Below, in pieces: positions 37,058 through 50,200 of a DNA stretch of 64,000 nucleotides. The stretch is taken from assembly GCA_028386065.3 (NCBI GenBank), contig JAKUCV010005697.1, forward strand, positions 3,827-67,826. Direction: 5' to 3'. Position 1 is the first letter of the stretch. Each line of letters starts with the position of its first letter. The notes below the pieces were generated by a model, which made no database searches, had not been told where the DNA came from, and worked only from the letters and a program-made list of their open reading frames with translations. This DNA comes from Turnera subulata. Taxonomy: Eukaryota; Streptophyta; Magnoliopsida; Malpighiales; Passifloraceae. The translations under genes were made by a program, and so were the position numbers.

Positions 37058-38921
37058 TCCCTTCCCAAACTATACTACTTCACCAATGTTTATGTACCTC
37101 TCTCCTAATCCTGACAACCTCTCAGGGGCTCCAAATATAAAGCAGAAGTAAAGAGGAGAAAACAAAATGAATTCTACTAGAACAATTCCAACTGTAATAT
37201 ACTAGACAAGTCGCTTAGCGAATTGGTCCATGCGTGGCATATGTATATATTGGGTAAAATAATATTTTAGTGACGTTTTCATGTTTGGGATGTTGTTGGG
37301 TGGTTGATCTTCAGGCTCAAGTTACATCTTCTTTTCCACACAGTATATAGCTAGCTTTTCTGGTTGTGTTGGTTCATCTATGCAATTAATTCCATGTTTC
37401 AGGCGTGCAAGTCAAATTCTAATTAACTAAAAAGTCATATTCTTACTGCCCTTAACAATTATTCTGTCATATATACACTGAATTGGCAGCTGTTAATTCT
37501 TTGTGGCTGGCTAGTTCTAGATGGTAGTATGTGCATCTAAATTCCACCTCCCTTCCTTGGTGTGCTGGGTCTGACAACGACACAATAACAAATACGTAGT
37601 CTAACATTAAAATTTTATGTGAGATATGCATTGCTAGGTGCTGCACTTTTTAATTATTTAGGATCAAAGCTAAAAGTGCAATCCGTTTCTGGGGAAAGGA
37701 GGGAGACCTTATACTTTAGTAGTAGTTAAAGCTACCTGCGCTTCCTTAACAGGAAATTGTGCTTCAATTTATAGTGAACCTCAATTTAGAAGGTATCGGT
37801 CGCAAAGATATACAGGTCAGGGTAAGTAGACGATTATGATGGATGCATTAGAAATTTGGGATTCTTACTTACCAATCGCTCAGATTTTCCATGGACGTCA
37901 AGCATCATATGTGAAAGTATGAATACATTTTTTTATTATTATCTATATACACCCAAGTCATGTTCTTTTTTTGGAGAAATGACCATGTCATGTTCTATTT
38001 CTCTATCGGTAAAGAGAGTGAAATCGGTAGTAATTAATTACTTTCTTGAAGGATAATCTATTAGTGGTATTACCTAGTCACTTCTGCTTATGCTAATTTG
38101 ACGATTGTTCTAGGGGACCAGGTCGGAGGTAAGTACTTGCAATAAATTTACACCCTTTGAACACATGAAATATAATGCTGCTGGTTTGTTTATGTCATCA
38201 AGTTCACATCTAAGGCAGTCCTGCCAATCATGCTTCATTTTATAACCAAAAACAATTTATTTAGTGCAAGATGACTTAGATGAGATCTATTAACCCCAAA
38301 TAAGATTTATTCTCTAGAACTGGTCAAGTAATAATAAATTAGATTTCTGTTGTACAATCACAACTGATGATGCAGTTGCGTGCTTTACTTGTGTAATTAA
38401 ACAACTAAAAACAACAAGAAAAATAAAATAGTCTGAAGAATTGCAAAGTGGCGTGCTGTTAATCGCACAACACTTGGTAGTAGGCAGTACTTACCTTTCA
38501 CCATGACTCCTCATCCCCTTCCACACCATAACAAAAGAAAGAAAACAACATCATTGACCATGTGTAACTAATAGCAAAGCCATTCCTCGTTTGAGTTCTA
38601 GACTTAATAGTTTATAATCCATTACAAGAAATGAAGGGGGACAAAAAAAGAAAGGTCCCAAGTTGCTTTTGCTTGATAATGAGGTCCACGAAGTTCTACA
38701 TGGGCTCTATAGCTAGACTTCATTGAGAAATAGGCCCAACAGCCCAAACGGAAATAACCCACCTTAGAGAACCGCCGGCCCACTACTTATTTTCTCCTTT
38801 AAAGCAGAAAAAAAATACTTTCCTCAACTTTCCGTTGGAACTTTGATTGATTCAAAATCGCAAGTAAAAAAACAAAAGAACACACAGAGGCTATCTCGAG
38901 TGGAAAACAAAGGGATCGGCG
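37058..38921. other. Divergent spacer between the peroxidase and zinc-finger genes
   Basis: Upstream regions of two divergently transcribed genes, with only short frames. The last 220 bp contain a GGCCCA cluster listed separately. Confidence 0.4.
38701..38782 (+). promoter_or_regulatory. Site II-type GGCCCA/AGCCCA cluster before the ZNF511-like gene
   Basis: TGGGCT at 38701, GGCCCA at 38733, AGCCCA at 38741 and GGCCCA at 38777 sit 140-220 bp upstream of the ATG at 38922. Clusters of these motifs are typical of plant housekeeping promoters bound by TCP factors. Confidence 0.45.
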
Positions 38922-40440
38922 ATGGCGATGGTAATAGACGTAGTGGACCCAAATCGGGATTTGGGGTTTCCGTACTGGACTCCAGTGCGCCGGCGTTTTG
39001 GCCCCGAATCTCCCTTCTTTGCTTCCGGCAACATCGAGAGGGAACTCCTCGCCAAACAGGTGATTATTATTCCTTTAAAACCTTTTTGTTCTCCTTTTTA
39101 TTGGGCTTCACATTTTTCTTAATCCTTGAATCATCAATGGAAAATCTTTTGTTCTTTCTGTTCAATTCACACACAGGTTGCGTTGGACATAAGTGAAGAT
39201 AAAAAGCATCGGCTACAGGATATGGTAGATGAGGATGGCAGGTATTAGCTCTGGTTTGTCAGTTGTGCTTTGTCTCTATTTGTTAAAATTCGTAGTAACT
39301 TGTTAGTGTATGCTTTGATTTAGTTCAGTGCACATGTTTTTATTGCTATAAGGGACAAGCCTAGCGTTTCTTTGCCCGTTAGTGATCAGGAATTTGTGGT
39401 CATTTTCGATGCTTTTTGTCATTTTAAAGCATAGAAGGGATATAAGTATTGGGGATTGATATTGCCCATTATTCATAGGGGAGGAAGATGGTTTTAAGAA
39501 TTATAGTTTATCAGACTACTAATCATGAAACAATGTGTGAGCAGGGAGGTTTTTTGTCCGATTGTTGGTTGTGGAGCACGATTGGGTTCATTGGAGGACT
39601 TTGAAGACCATTACAATGCAAGGCATACTGCTTCCTGTTCGGTGTGCTCCAGGGTGTATCCAACTTCACGGCTGCTCAGTATACATGTATCTGAAGCACA
39701 CGATTCTTTCTTTCAAGCAAAAGTTGCGCGTGGTTATGCAATGGTATGTTTTCGTTTATTCTCTTGATATTATTTTGATGTCATGCTCGCTGTGACGACT
39801 TTGTCATGTTTCTCATGATCTTGAATATGCATACATTGTTGTTGAAACTTGCGTTTGCGTATGAAGTTTTATCATGCTATGTTTGGTACTTGGCTCTTTT
39901 AATGTTTGGCGGCCTACACAAAACACACGGCCAATATACTGTCTTTTGCTCCAGACTTTCTTTTCCTTCTAGTTGGTAGCGGAGCTTGATTCGCAACCTC
40001 CTTCATGAACAAATCCCGACCTTATATTGTTAGGACTAACAATGTTGTTCATGTGTTTTGTGTGACAGTATGAATGCCTGGTGGAAGGTTGTGGTCTGAA
40101 GTTCAAGAACTATAAGAGTAGGCAGCAACATTTGGTGGACAAACATAAGTTCCCTAGTTCGTTTGATTTCTTCAAGAAGGCCCTTCCATCAAAGAAAGCA
40201 AGACAAAAGCAACAACGTAAACAGATTACTCACAAGAAGGTAGAGGGTCCAAGCAAAATGGAAGTAGAAGGCGAAACTATGGATGGCCTGGTCTCTGCAG
40301 TCTCGAAACTGAGTACTTCAGACTCATCTCCTAGTTCTATCAGCTTTGGCCGCCGCCACACTCGTGGCCTCACATTTGTCCCAAGAGTTGTTCAACGAGA
40401 AAAAAGGCCAGAGTCTACACATTCTACAACAAAGGAATAA
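38922..40440 (+). CDS. C2H2 zinc-finger protein, ZNF511-like, 257 aa
   Basis: Four exons (38922-39059, 39177-39241, 39545-39743, 40069-40440) join in phase. The N-terminus reads MAMVIDVVDPNRDLGFPYWT. Exon 3 holds two fingers: CPIVGCGARLGSLEDFEDHY(NARH) and CSVCSRVYPTSRLLSIHVSE(AH). Exon 4 opens with the third, YECLVEGCGLKFKNYKSRQQ(HLVDKH). After a KFPSSFDFFKK stretch the tail is basic and then Ser-rich, with GRRHTRGLTFVPRVVQREK near the end. This arrangement matches eukaryotic ZNF511 homologues, conserved but poorly characterised. Nuclear location is expected. Three introns of normal size; no defects. Confidence 0.88.
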
Positions 40441-41146
40441 ACATACGATTGTAAAAAATTCTTCCTGCAACCAATAACGTGAATAGGTTGTTCAAATGAC
40501 CACAAGACACGTGAGAGGTCCTGGATAGGTCTGAGGTTTTGATGGCGATATTCATTTATTCATATCAGAATTCTTTCTAGTTGTAATATTGCTCGAGTTT
40601 GATGTCTTACATGATGTTGTACTTGTTTGAGCTGGGCCGACTATGGAATCCTTGAAGAGGAAAATTGCTGGTCATTTGAGAATGGAAGCATTCTTTGTAT
40701 GATTATGCATGCCCGAGTGTGATATGATTAAGCATCATCATCTGCTCTTTGCTCTCTTTGCATTTTACTTTCAGTGTTGTAGTGAATAGGAGAGACGACG
40801 AGTAGTATACCTACCTCCTTATCACCAGCAAATTGCATTGAAGAGAAAGGAGCTTTTTAAGTGATGGTTTTCCGTCGACGATGTGTAACCAAGATAGACA
40901 AAGGGGAAGGAAAAGACGAGTATGTACTCAATTCAACAATAAACTCCAAGTCCACGATCCAGAGAAGACGACGACTCATTCGAGTAAAGATTACTGAACT
41001 GTTACCCAAACGGATGACTAAAGCAGGGGCATTAATGTCAAACTAGACTAGATAAAAAATATCTCAATCCTCTAAACCCAAATGCTACATATAAATCCGA
41101 TCGCTCTAAAGATCTCGGCTTCACCAGAAATTGAAGATCGAAGAAG
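40441..41146. other. Spacer with zinc-finger 3' UTR and SEC61G promoter
   Basis: About 700 bp between two plus-strand genes. No frame with support. Confidence 0.4.
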
Positions 41147-41467
41147 ATGGACGCAATCGATTCGGTGTTTGATCCACTTAGGGAATTCGCCAAGGACAGC
41201 GTCCGCCTCGTCAAGCGCTGCCACAAACCCGATCGCAAAGGTTTCTTACTCTAATTTCCCACTTCTTTTGCTTTCCTCGAAAAAGAAAAAACATGGAAGA
41301 AATGATGCTATTGCTAATGATGTTTTTTTTACTCTCGTTTTGGTTTTGCAGAGTTCACCAAGGTGGCGTTCCGTACCGCAATAGGATTCGTGGTGATGGG
41401 TTTTGTTGGGTTCTTCGTGAAGCTCATCTTCATCCCTATCAACAACATCATTGTTGGATCTGGTTAA
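41147..41467 (+). CDS. SEC61G: Sec61 translocon gamma subunit, 69 aa
   Basis: Two exons (41147-41240 and 41352-41467) yield a 69-residue protein, the usual plant length. The N-terminal amphipathic helix ([20 protein letters not shown]) leads into [13 protein letters not shown] at the exon junction. One membrane span ([20 protein letters not shown]) and the C-terminal NNIIVGSG follow. It is the small tail-anchored subunit that clamps Sec61 alpha in the ER protein-conducting channel. After the stop, GTAAAC at 41477 and TACTACAG ending at 41788 would make a plausible 3'-UTR intron (inference). Confidence 0.95.
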
Positions 41468-42260
41468 TGATAAAAGGTAAACAAGATTCCTCTTCATTGC
41501 TTTACTAGCTGCTTTTTTTAAAAAAAAAATAATAATAAATTAGTGAAAGCATATTTTACTAGCTGCTCTATGCTTGTGGTGAATGGTGTTTTACGTGTAG
41601 CTTTTGTTTGCTGGATTTTGATGTTAAGTGCAAAGTAAAATCCGGATGGGCGGCAACTGCATTTAAACTTTGGCAAAATCGTTTCTACAAAATGGGCTTT
41701 TCTTGGACGACTTTTAGTATTCAATTTGCTGGTTAATAGTATTGGCGGCTGTTGATTCTTACTGAAAACGCCCTTGTTTATACTACAGGGTAGGCATGCT
41801 GGTCTGTAAACATGGAAAGGGAAGGTTCATTGCTGTCTAGTGGAGGCTCTGATGGAACTGAAGTAGCGGTAGTGTTGCTTCTTTTCTTTCTTTTTTTTTT
41901 TCGCTTCAATGTTGTTTGGTTGCTTTGAAGAACTTTGAAGTTTCAAAGATTGGGGTTATTGCATAAAATTTCTCCAAATTTGCCATGTTTCTTGCTACTG
42001 GGGTTAAATGAAATACTTGCGTTTTGTTTGGTGCAACCTATGCTAAGCCTGATATTTTTGTTTTTTGTTATATATCTGTGATTGTCGAGCAATTGAATTG
42101 TAATATTCTAGTACGGAGTTCCTTCCCCGCATCTGTGTACTCTTGAGTCAATCATAACAAGCGAATGGATTGATAACAGCATTACTCCTTAATTTCTAAC
42201 ACTGGAGATGTTTGGAAAATGCACAAACCAGTTATTCCCTCGTACAATGTCAATATGGAA
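41468..42260. other. SEC61G 3' region and spacer to the GDSL gene
   Basis: Probable SEC61G 3' UTR, possibly with an intron (41477-41788), then the 3' region of the minus-strand GDSL gene. No other gene. Confidence 0.4.
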
Positions 42261-43809
42261 CTACCCTGTTATTCCAATGACGTCAAATAAACGAGGGGAG
42301 CACATATAGTCGCTCGTAAAACACAGCGATGCTATGGTTGAATATCCATATTCAGTTAGGTGGAGACCGTCGAAGAAATAATATCCAGATCGATCGGAGC
42401 ATGGTTTTTGCGATGGAACACAGCCAGAGGTGCCATCCTTCCGGGTAACGCAGCATGCATCGGTAACGTTGCCCACACCTAGCAAAATCAAGACAACCAC
42501 TAATGTCAGAGCCTATAAAATTATTCCGGAATTCGCCAAGTTTTATAGGCTGAAGTGGTTGGTCGCAAAGTTAAAAAGTTTTGGGAGAGTAGCAGGGGGC
42601 GAGGATTAATTACCACGTGGGGCTGGATCCTTGATTGTGTTTTGTCCTGAGCGATAAACATAAGTATGGACAAAGATGGAGCCATGGAGACTGGACGTCA
42701 AATCCTGAAGCATGACATGAAGCTTTTGGTTGAAATATGAAACCAGCTCGTTTATGTTTTCATCACATGTCCCGTCAGCTTTACGGAATGCCGGGAAACA
42801 CCCAAGCGGGCCAATCTCCATTGAAACAACCTTCCTGGCTCCCAAGCTGTACAGCTTCTGTTAACCAACAACAGATGTTATTTATGATTAATTAATCAAC
42901 CACAAACTAAAAGAACGTTAGTGGAAGATTAACCTCAAATTTCTTCGACAGTTTATCCACAAGGAGTTGAGCAAATGCCTCTGGAGAATATTGTTTGCTG
43001 GTATTATCATACCCTGCTTGAAGGTAGTTGCCTGTGTAGTCATCGTTTCCAACGGAAACTACAAATAGAGACTTGGATAGGTACTCGGACACCTCATTCG
43101 GGCTTTTAAAGTGTTTGGGAAGCTGGATCGCCACGGTTTGCTCAAACAAATTGATCTGGTCATCCAAACTTAAGCATTTTCCCTGCAAATGAAAAGTACC
43201 CCGAGTAAACTAGTAAGCATTTAGTTATTTTCCTTATTAAAAAAGAGTTCCAATTTTGACTTTCTTGTCTATACAGAACAGAATTGCAAAAATTAAAAAA
43301 AAAAGGCTTAGGTCACTCACAAATCTTCTTCCAGTTTCTGGGAGGAGGCCACAAGACGCTGACGCATAGTTTAGACCCGAAAGGGGAATCGGAGAAGAAT
43401 GTTTACTTATGTTCATGTAGGGTGGTGGGTATGGTATGTGAAGAAATTCAGCTGAACAAATAAAACACAAAAATTAAAATCAGAGAATGAGTGAGCCATG
43501 TTTCAGCTTAGGTTAGGCAAGAATAACGTTAAACTTTTGTGTCTTACCAATGACATCGGGGATTGTTCTGCCATTAGTAAATCTTCCTGTTGCTTTTCCG
43601 ACAAAGATGTCTCCTCCAACAAAGAAGTCTACACCATAAGGACTGAAATTCGCCCTAGCTGTAGTTGGCAAAAAATTATTGTTGCCGTTATCAACCATGG
43701 AATCGCCAAAGACGTATAGTGCCGGTGCAAGTGGTTCCATTTGCACCAATATTATGGAATACTGGAAAACCAAAAAGACAAGCAGTATCATTGCTTCTTT
43801 TCTACTCAT
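42261..43809 (-). CDS. GDSL esterase/lipase, secreted, 367 aa
   Basis: Five exons, minus strand: 43548-43809, 43321-43451, 42934-43182, 42614-42857 and 42261-42478, phase-consistent. A signal peptide ([20 protein letters not shown]) precedes the SGNH core. Block I is [15 protein letters not shown] with the nucleophilic Ser. Exon 2 has [12 protein letters not shown] (block II Gly). Exon 3 has [13 protein letters not shown] (block III Asn). The final exon has [11 protein letters not shown], giving the Asp-x-x-His of block V. Length and five-exon structure are standard for plant GDSL lipases. It should hydrolyse ester substrates in the apoplast, often cutin or cell-wall related; substrate unknown. 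Confidence 0.93.
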
Positions 43810-46800
43810 ATTTTTTAAGCGGGTCTGCTATGTAGAACAGGGTAAGGAAAGGAATTGGATGCAAAACGCTTCGACTCGTGGCTTTCTTGTATAGTATAAG
43901 TCTTGACCTTCTTTTACCTTTACTTGGTGGTGTAAGATTTCGATAGTTTACCACATTTAGTGAAAATCTCCATGTTTCGAGAAATAACGTCGCGTTCCTA
44001 ATATAATTTCCTTATTTCTAAGATAGCGTCAATCAATTTAATTAAAGTTTAGAAGATGTCAATTCATTTTATCTAAAGGAGGGATTCATGAAATCAGTCA
44101 ATCATGTGCGCAGGGAGAACCAGCTGAACGGAAATAAAAAACAAATCAGCAAAAAATACTGGTACATAATATATGATGAAGCATTTATTAATATCACAGA
44201 AAATCTTTCTCCGATCGGTCCTTCGCATTTGTGCACCACGTCCACGTGGAAGGATCAATAGAACTTAAATTTTGCCACTCACTAAATCCTTTTTTTTCTT
44301 TTTTTTTGCCGAGCTGTGTAACGCCACCTTGTTACCAAACGGGGCATCTTTTAACAGTAAATCTTTGGTTTCTTTGGTGTCCTTATTCTCCATATACTGT
44401 TGTCATTTTTACTATAATAACCGCAAAAACTGCATTATTTAGGGGCTGGTAAAAGATTTTTTTTTTTGTGTGTTTCCTAGAGATCTTTGGGGATATTGTT
44501 ATTGTTAGCCAGCCTATTCTGACGTTTCTTGAAGTTTAATATGCTGTTGCCCTCATAGAAGTTTCGAGGTATACCTTGTGAAAGTTGCTTCCCACCTTTA
44601 TTAGAAAAGTTTTCTTAAAAAAACTCTTCCAAGAAGAACGTATGTAACTATTTAAAATTATCTTTTTCATATAACTCACTCATGAATTTTCAATTTTCTT
44701 AGTTTAACAGGAAAATAGAAAAAAAAGGGGGAAATTTGCACGTAAGTTTGGGAGATTAAAAAAGTCATATTTCCTTCATTATACCTATTGCATTTTTTTA
44801 GAATCTAATTTTAGATTTTCTTTCGTTTTAAAATTTAGGTTGAGGAGAGATTTCCAAAGGATCTAATTTTAAATTTTTTACACAAAATATATCATCAAAA
44901 TCTTCTTTTCAAATGGTCAAATATAATTTTCTACGCAAATAGCGCCTTATATATTGGGACCAACAAACCGATTAGTCCGTTAAAAGTTGCAATAAACTCG
45001 ATATGGGCAATTAAATCAATTTAATAGGACAAAACGGGTTGGGCTCTCAGGAAAGAAAAACACAAGTTTACGATGGACTTGAGCCTTTATGAGTTTACCT
45101 AGGTCCAATTCTGAAACGGACGCATATTCAGAGAGGCAAGGCAACTACCGTTTTTTCTTTCCAAGTATTGGAATTGAAAGCAGCAGAGCAACGCAACCTG
45201 GAATATGTTTATATTTGGAAACTCAACATCGAGGTTATACGCCCAAAAGAGTAGCACTCTGTCTACGTAAAACGTGATTCATCTTTATGTCCAATCTGAC
45301 AACATGAGCTCCAAAATAAACGATAGTCGATATCCGTTAAAAAGCGTGAATCACCTTACACAGTCCAATCCAGCTTCATGGGCTCTAAGAGCAAGTACTG
45401 CAAGCAAGTTCTATTATAAGACTGGAAAAATGTAGCTTCAGCCCAACCCACAACTCGGAGTTAAGCTAATGTGCTCTATGAATCTGTGAAAGTGAAACAA
45501 AGGCAATACAGACACCCCTCGGCCCATCAACATCAAGTCATCAACCCAAGCCCCAACTCCCAAGCCCGTGAATTAAACCCAAACCCAAAAAACAGTAAAA
45601 AAACCCAACCCATTAAAAAAACCCTAAAAATCCTTAATTTTCCCTATTCTCTTCGGTCTTCTTTTCATCTCTCTCACCCTCGCCCGATTCTCTCTTCTTT
45701 TCTCTTCACACCCAGACCCACACCCAGTCACCCACCCATCGATTCGTCGCTCTTCTCGGCGGCGAGCCGGCGACGGTGAAGCAAGCCCTTAGTTTAGCAT
45801 GCAATCAGCCTACCATCAACCTATTTCCTCTTCCCTTTCTTTGAATCAGCCTTAATCACTTAAATCCCCAAACACCAAACTGCGAGACTTAGTCTAAACC
45901 AAATCGCTTGTATAAGGTCATACTTTGAAACAAAAGTTTTACAACCGTCTTCAACATTTGGTTCTATTTCTATGTTATAAGTCGTACAATACGTAATACA
46001 TGAACATAAAACTAAAACTATCCAAAATTCGTAATAGTAGAGTAGCCAATTACATTTAATACATCTTCATAATAATGACCGTTCCAACTAGACCAAGAAA
46101 AAACCCAATGACCAAAGAAAAATTGCTCATAGTTGTCATTACTCTATCGTTGCAGCTTAGTATACTGTGGGAAAGGCGGCCTACCAGGCTCTGTTTGTAA
46201 ATTTCTGCATCAATAAATATGTTATTAGTATATTAGTCAAGAGTATAAACTGAAAAATTGTTAAAAAGCTAGAAAAGAAACCGGAAACTCATTTGTGGAA
46301 ATGAAACAAAAACAGAAACTATGTTGAAACAAAAAACTGGAATTGAACATGTTCATTTTTTNGAACCAGAGATTTCACAGTTTCATTTCAGCTACATCTG
46401 CTTTATGGGCAAACTGTCAAAAGTCAACCCAAATTGTAGTATTGTTTTTCCTTTAGCTACCTAATAAAAAAAGGTACAAGTTTTCAAAGTAGTACAGGTT
46501 TTCAAAGTTGCTGGGTCAAATCCAAACCCAAATTTCTTCCTTGTTTACTGCTCGGTTTCGTCCAAAGAAGAATGACCGTTTGATCCTTTCTTGGGTACCT
46601 GAGAACTTTCCTGGCATATATCACAGACAACAGGAGCATATAAAGATGGCAGGAAGAGCATAGCGAGAATAGCCTTAATGCTGCAAGATTCTCTTAGGAG
46701 CATTATATCAAGCATAAGGGGGAATATACCAACGACCACAAGAAGAAGAAGATGAGGGCACCGAGCTGGTCAGAGTTTTGGGTGATGAAGAAGAAGACCC

Positions 46801-46880
46801 CCCACTTTGATAATACTAATAAACAAGCAGCAGCCATCAATATCGTGCAGCAACTAGTGGGAGTGGAAGAGGAAGTAGTA
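43810..46880. other. Gene-poor spacer before the retrotransposon
   Basis: Starts with the GDSL upstream region. 45540-45780 looks like an orphan promoter/leader (AAACCCTAA telobox-like motif, CT-rich tract), and 46545-46739 has a short hydrophobic minus-strand frame. A single ambiguous base lies at 46362. No confident gene. Confidence 0.4.
46545..46739 (-). CDS. Doubtful hydrophobic frame, about 65 codons
   Basis: Minus-strand frame reading VVVGIFPLMLDIMLLRESC, SIKAILAMLFLPSLYAPVVC, DICQESSQVPKKG. It is hydrophobic in the first two thirds and polar at the end. It has no ATG at its head, and an in-frame stop lies shortly upstream. A second frame with an ATG at 46837 overlaps and runs out after about 46 codons. 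It could be the last exon of a small membrane-protein gene whose 5' part was separated by the retrotransposon at 46881, or chance. I do not recognise it. Confidence 0.2.
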   Translation of the reverse strand: MVVGIFPLMLDIMLLRESCSIKAILAMLFLPSLYAPVVCDICQESSQVPKKGSNGHSSLDETEQ

Positions 46881-47126
46881 TGTTACGTGAGAACCAAACG
46901 TAACGAAGAAGAAGAAGGAAATAGAGCTCAAGAAAAGGAGATTACGTTCTAACTAATTGTTTAGAATGAAGAACTGTATTCCAGAAAATTCGATAACCTC
47001 TCTACAGTGATCTGATGGCTATTTATACTTCCATAACCACCCAACGACAAGTAGCACACATTAAGAATCAACCAAACAAAGGTATACTGAAGCAATGATA
47101 CGACTAACCTAAACGGTGTCGTATCA
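46881..47126 (-). repeat. LTR, 3' copy in element orientation
   Basis: 246 bp, begins TGTTACG and ends GTATCA on the plus strand. I saw no difference from the other LTR. Confidence 0.93.
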
Positions 47127-47141
47127 ATACTCCCCCCTTAA
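47127..47141 (-). other. Polypurine tract
   Basis: Read on the minus strand, AAGGGGGGAGTAT abuts the 3' LTR. This is the expected position and composition for priming plus-strand DNA synthesis. Confidence 0.7.
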
Positions 47142-47264
47142 AAGAAAAAGCAAATATTTACAATTCAAATCACTGAAGCAAACAGAATTACAAGTACTGG
47201 AACATGATACCATATACTCCTAACTGCCACTAGTAAACAATCACAATCTTCACAACAACTGTCC

Positions 47265-50200
47265 CTAACCAGTGAATTCAGGGAACTGCGTCAAAATCTC
47301 ATCTGACCATTCCCAAGATGCTTCAGATGGAGAACACCCAGCCCAATGAATCAACCACTTGGTAACCGTAACATGTCCCCTTCTAGCCGGCTTCCTCTCA
47401 AGAATTGCAGCAGGAACTTTAGGAACTTCATCAACAAAACAAGGAAGGTCATTAGCACCTGAGGTCACAGGCCCTGGAGCCAACTTGAGCTGAGATACAT
47501 GAAAGGTGTCATGCACTTGAGAACCGGTAGGCAATTGTAACTTGTAGGCTACTGCTCCAACCTTTTCCAACACCTTATAAGGACCAAAGTATCTAGGGGA
47601 CAATTTCTGATTCCACCTCCTCTGTATCGTTTGCTGCCTATAGGGCTGCAACTTCAAAAATACCCAGTCACCTATAGCAAAAATACGCTCAGTTCGGTGT
47701 TTATTGGCCTGCACTCTCATCTTATCCTGCACTTTCAAAAGTTGCTGCTTAAGCAACTGCAGAGTATCTTCCCTTTCCAGCAAGGTTCGATCAAGAGCAG
47801 CATTATCTGAGTCTCCAGGAAGGTAAGGTATGTGCACTGGAGGTGTAATCCCATACAGGGCTTGAAACGGTGTACACTGTAAGCTAGAATGAAATGTGGT
47901 ATTGTACCACATTTCGGCTAAAGGTAACCATTTAGACCACTCCTTTGGTTTAGATCCCGTAGCACAACGAAGATACTGCTCAAGCCCCCGGTTAACCACC
48001 TCTGTTTGACCATCTGTCTGCGGATGGTAGGCCGAAGAGTAGCACAAATCAACCCCTTGCACCCGAAAGAGCTCCTTCTAGAACTTGCTCAAGAACACCG
48101 CATCGCGATCTGAAACAATCACCATTGGCATGCCGTGTAGCTTAACTACATTGTCCAGAAATATTTCAGCAACCAAGGAGGCTGAATAAGGGTGAGGCAA
48201 TGCACAGAAATGCGCATACTTGGTTAAACGGTCGACAACTACCATGATTACTTCTTTCCCATTGGACTTTGGTAATCCCTCAATAAAGTCCATGGTAATG
48301 TGTGTAAATAAAGATTGAGGTAATGGCAAAGGTTGCAGCAAACCTGGGGACGCCACACGCTCGTATTTATTTTGTTGGCAAGTCACACAACTCCTTATAA
48401 ACTCCCTAACCTGTTTATGAATACCCTTCCACCATAACAAGCTCTTCAAGCGCTTGATTGTGGGTGTGACGCCCGAATGACCAGCCCAAGAACTTGCATG
48501 AAAGAGCTCAATGAGCCGCTGCTGCAACACTGAATCTCCTCCAACTACCAGTTTTCCCTTCCGCCGGAGTAACCCATCACCCCAAGAAAATTTCCCCAAA
48601 GTTTGCACTCTCAAATTCTCCATCTCCTGAATCTTGGCCTTCAACACTACATCCTGATTCCAACTGCGTTTGATATCCTCCAACAATGAGGAATCTAAGT
48701 CAGCCACCAACATGGAATAGAGAATGGAACTAGTAACACGGGACAAGGCATCAGCTGCAGCATTATCCTGACCGCACTTATAAACAATCTCGTAATCCAT
48801 TGCTAACAATTTTGCCAACCAAGTAGATTGACTAACTGTAGTTAATCGCTGCTCAAGGAGATACTTCAAACTTCGATGGTCTGTGCGTATGATGAAGTGC
48901 CGATCAAGCAAATATTGTTGCCATTTCTCTACTGCAAAAAGTACAGCCAACAGCTCCTTCTCATACACCGAAAGTGCTTGATGTTTCTCCGACAAGGCTC
49001 GACTGGCATATGCAATTGGATGATTTTGCTGCATCAAAATAGCCCCAATACCAACTCCCGAAGCATCTGTTTCAATAACGAAAGGTTCATCAAAATTTGG
49101 TAAAGCTAAGACCGGAGCAGTAGTCAAAGCGTGTTTAAGAGCTTCAAAGGCATCCTGTGCCGAAGAAGACCAAGAAAAAGCGTCCTTCTTTGTTAAGTCA
49201 TGCAACGGCCTGGCAATAGACCCATAGTGACGAATAAACCTTCTGTAATAACCCGCCAACCCCAAAAAACCACGCAGCTGTTTCAAAGAACTCGGCACAG
49301 GCCATTCTTGCACTGCCGAAATCTTACTCGGGTCTGTTTCAACACCAGCAGCAGAAATGAAATGGCCTAAGTATTCCACCTTCGAGGTGCCAAACACACA
49401 TTTACTACGCTTCAAGAAGAGTGCATTGGCACGCAGAATCTCCAAAACCTCTCGCAAGTGAGCACAATGCTCCTCCACCGATTTGCTGTAAACTAAAATG
49501 TCATCAAAAAAGATTAACACAGACTTCCGCAGTTGAGCACGAAACAGCTTGTTCATCAAGGATTGAAATGTTGCAGGGGCATTAGTAAGCCCAAAAGGCA
49601 TCACTAAAAATTCCCAATGACCTTCATGAGTACGGAAGGCTGTCTTATGAATATCCTCGGCTGCCATTCTAATCTGATGATATCCTGAACGGAGATCCAA
49701 TTTAGAAAACACCACAGCACCATGCAGCTCATCAATCAATTCATCAATCACCGGAATGGGAAATCTGTCCTTGATTGTCTTGCTATTCAGAGTTCTGTAA
49801 TCAACACACATCCGCCAAGTGCCATCCTTCTTCTTAACCATGACAATTGGTGAAGCAAAAGGGCTGTTACTTGGTCTGATCACCCCATTGTCAAGCAATT
49901 CCTGAATCATTCCTTCAATAGCATCCTTTTGAATACTAGAGTGCTTGTAAGGCCGCAAATTAATTGCTGGAGTACCCTCTTCCAATGGAATGCGATGGAC
50001 ATGATCCCTAGAAGGTGGTAAAGATTTAGGCGCTTCAAACAACTCACTAAACTCGAGTAGCAATGGTTGTAGAGTGGCAGCAGCACCTGTCCCTACTTCT
50101 CCCTCCGTAGCAGGATTATTTGCAGGAATTGACTGATCAGACGGCAGGAGCTGTAAGCTGCAGCATTGCATGGGAACTAATTGATCAGGCGCGCTCAACA

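Noticed and set aside
38843..39196. 117-codon frame starting before the zinc-finger gene
   Set aside because: Different phase from the zinc-finger exon 1 and runs across the intron donor.
41518..41724. Minus-strand frame downstream of SEC61G
   Set aside because: Lies in the probable SEC61G 3' region, with low-complexity composition and no homology.
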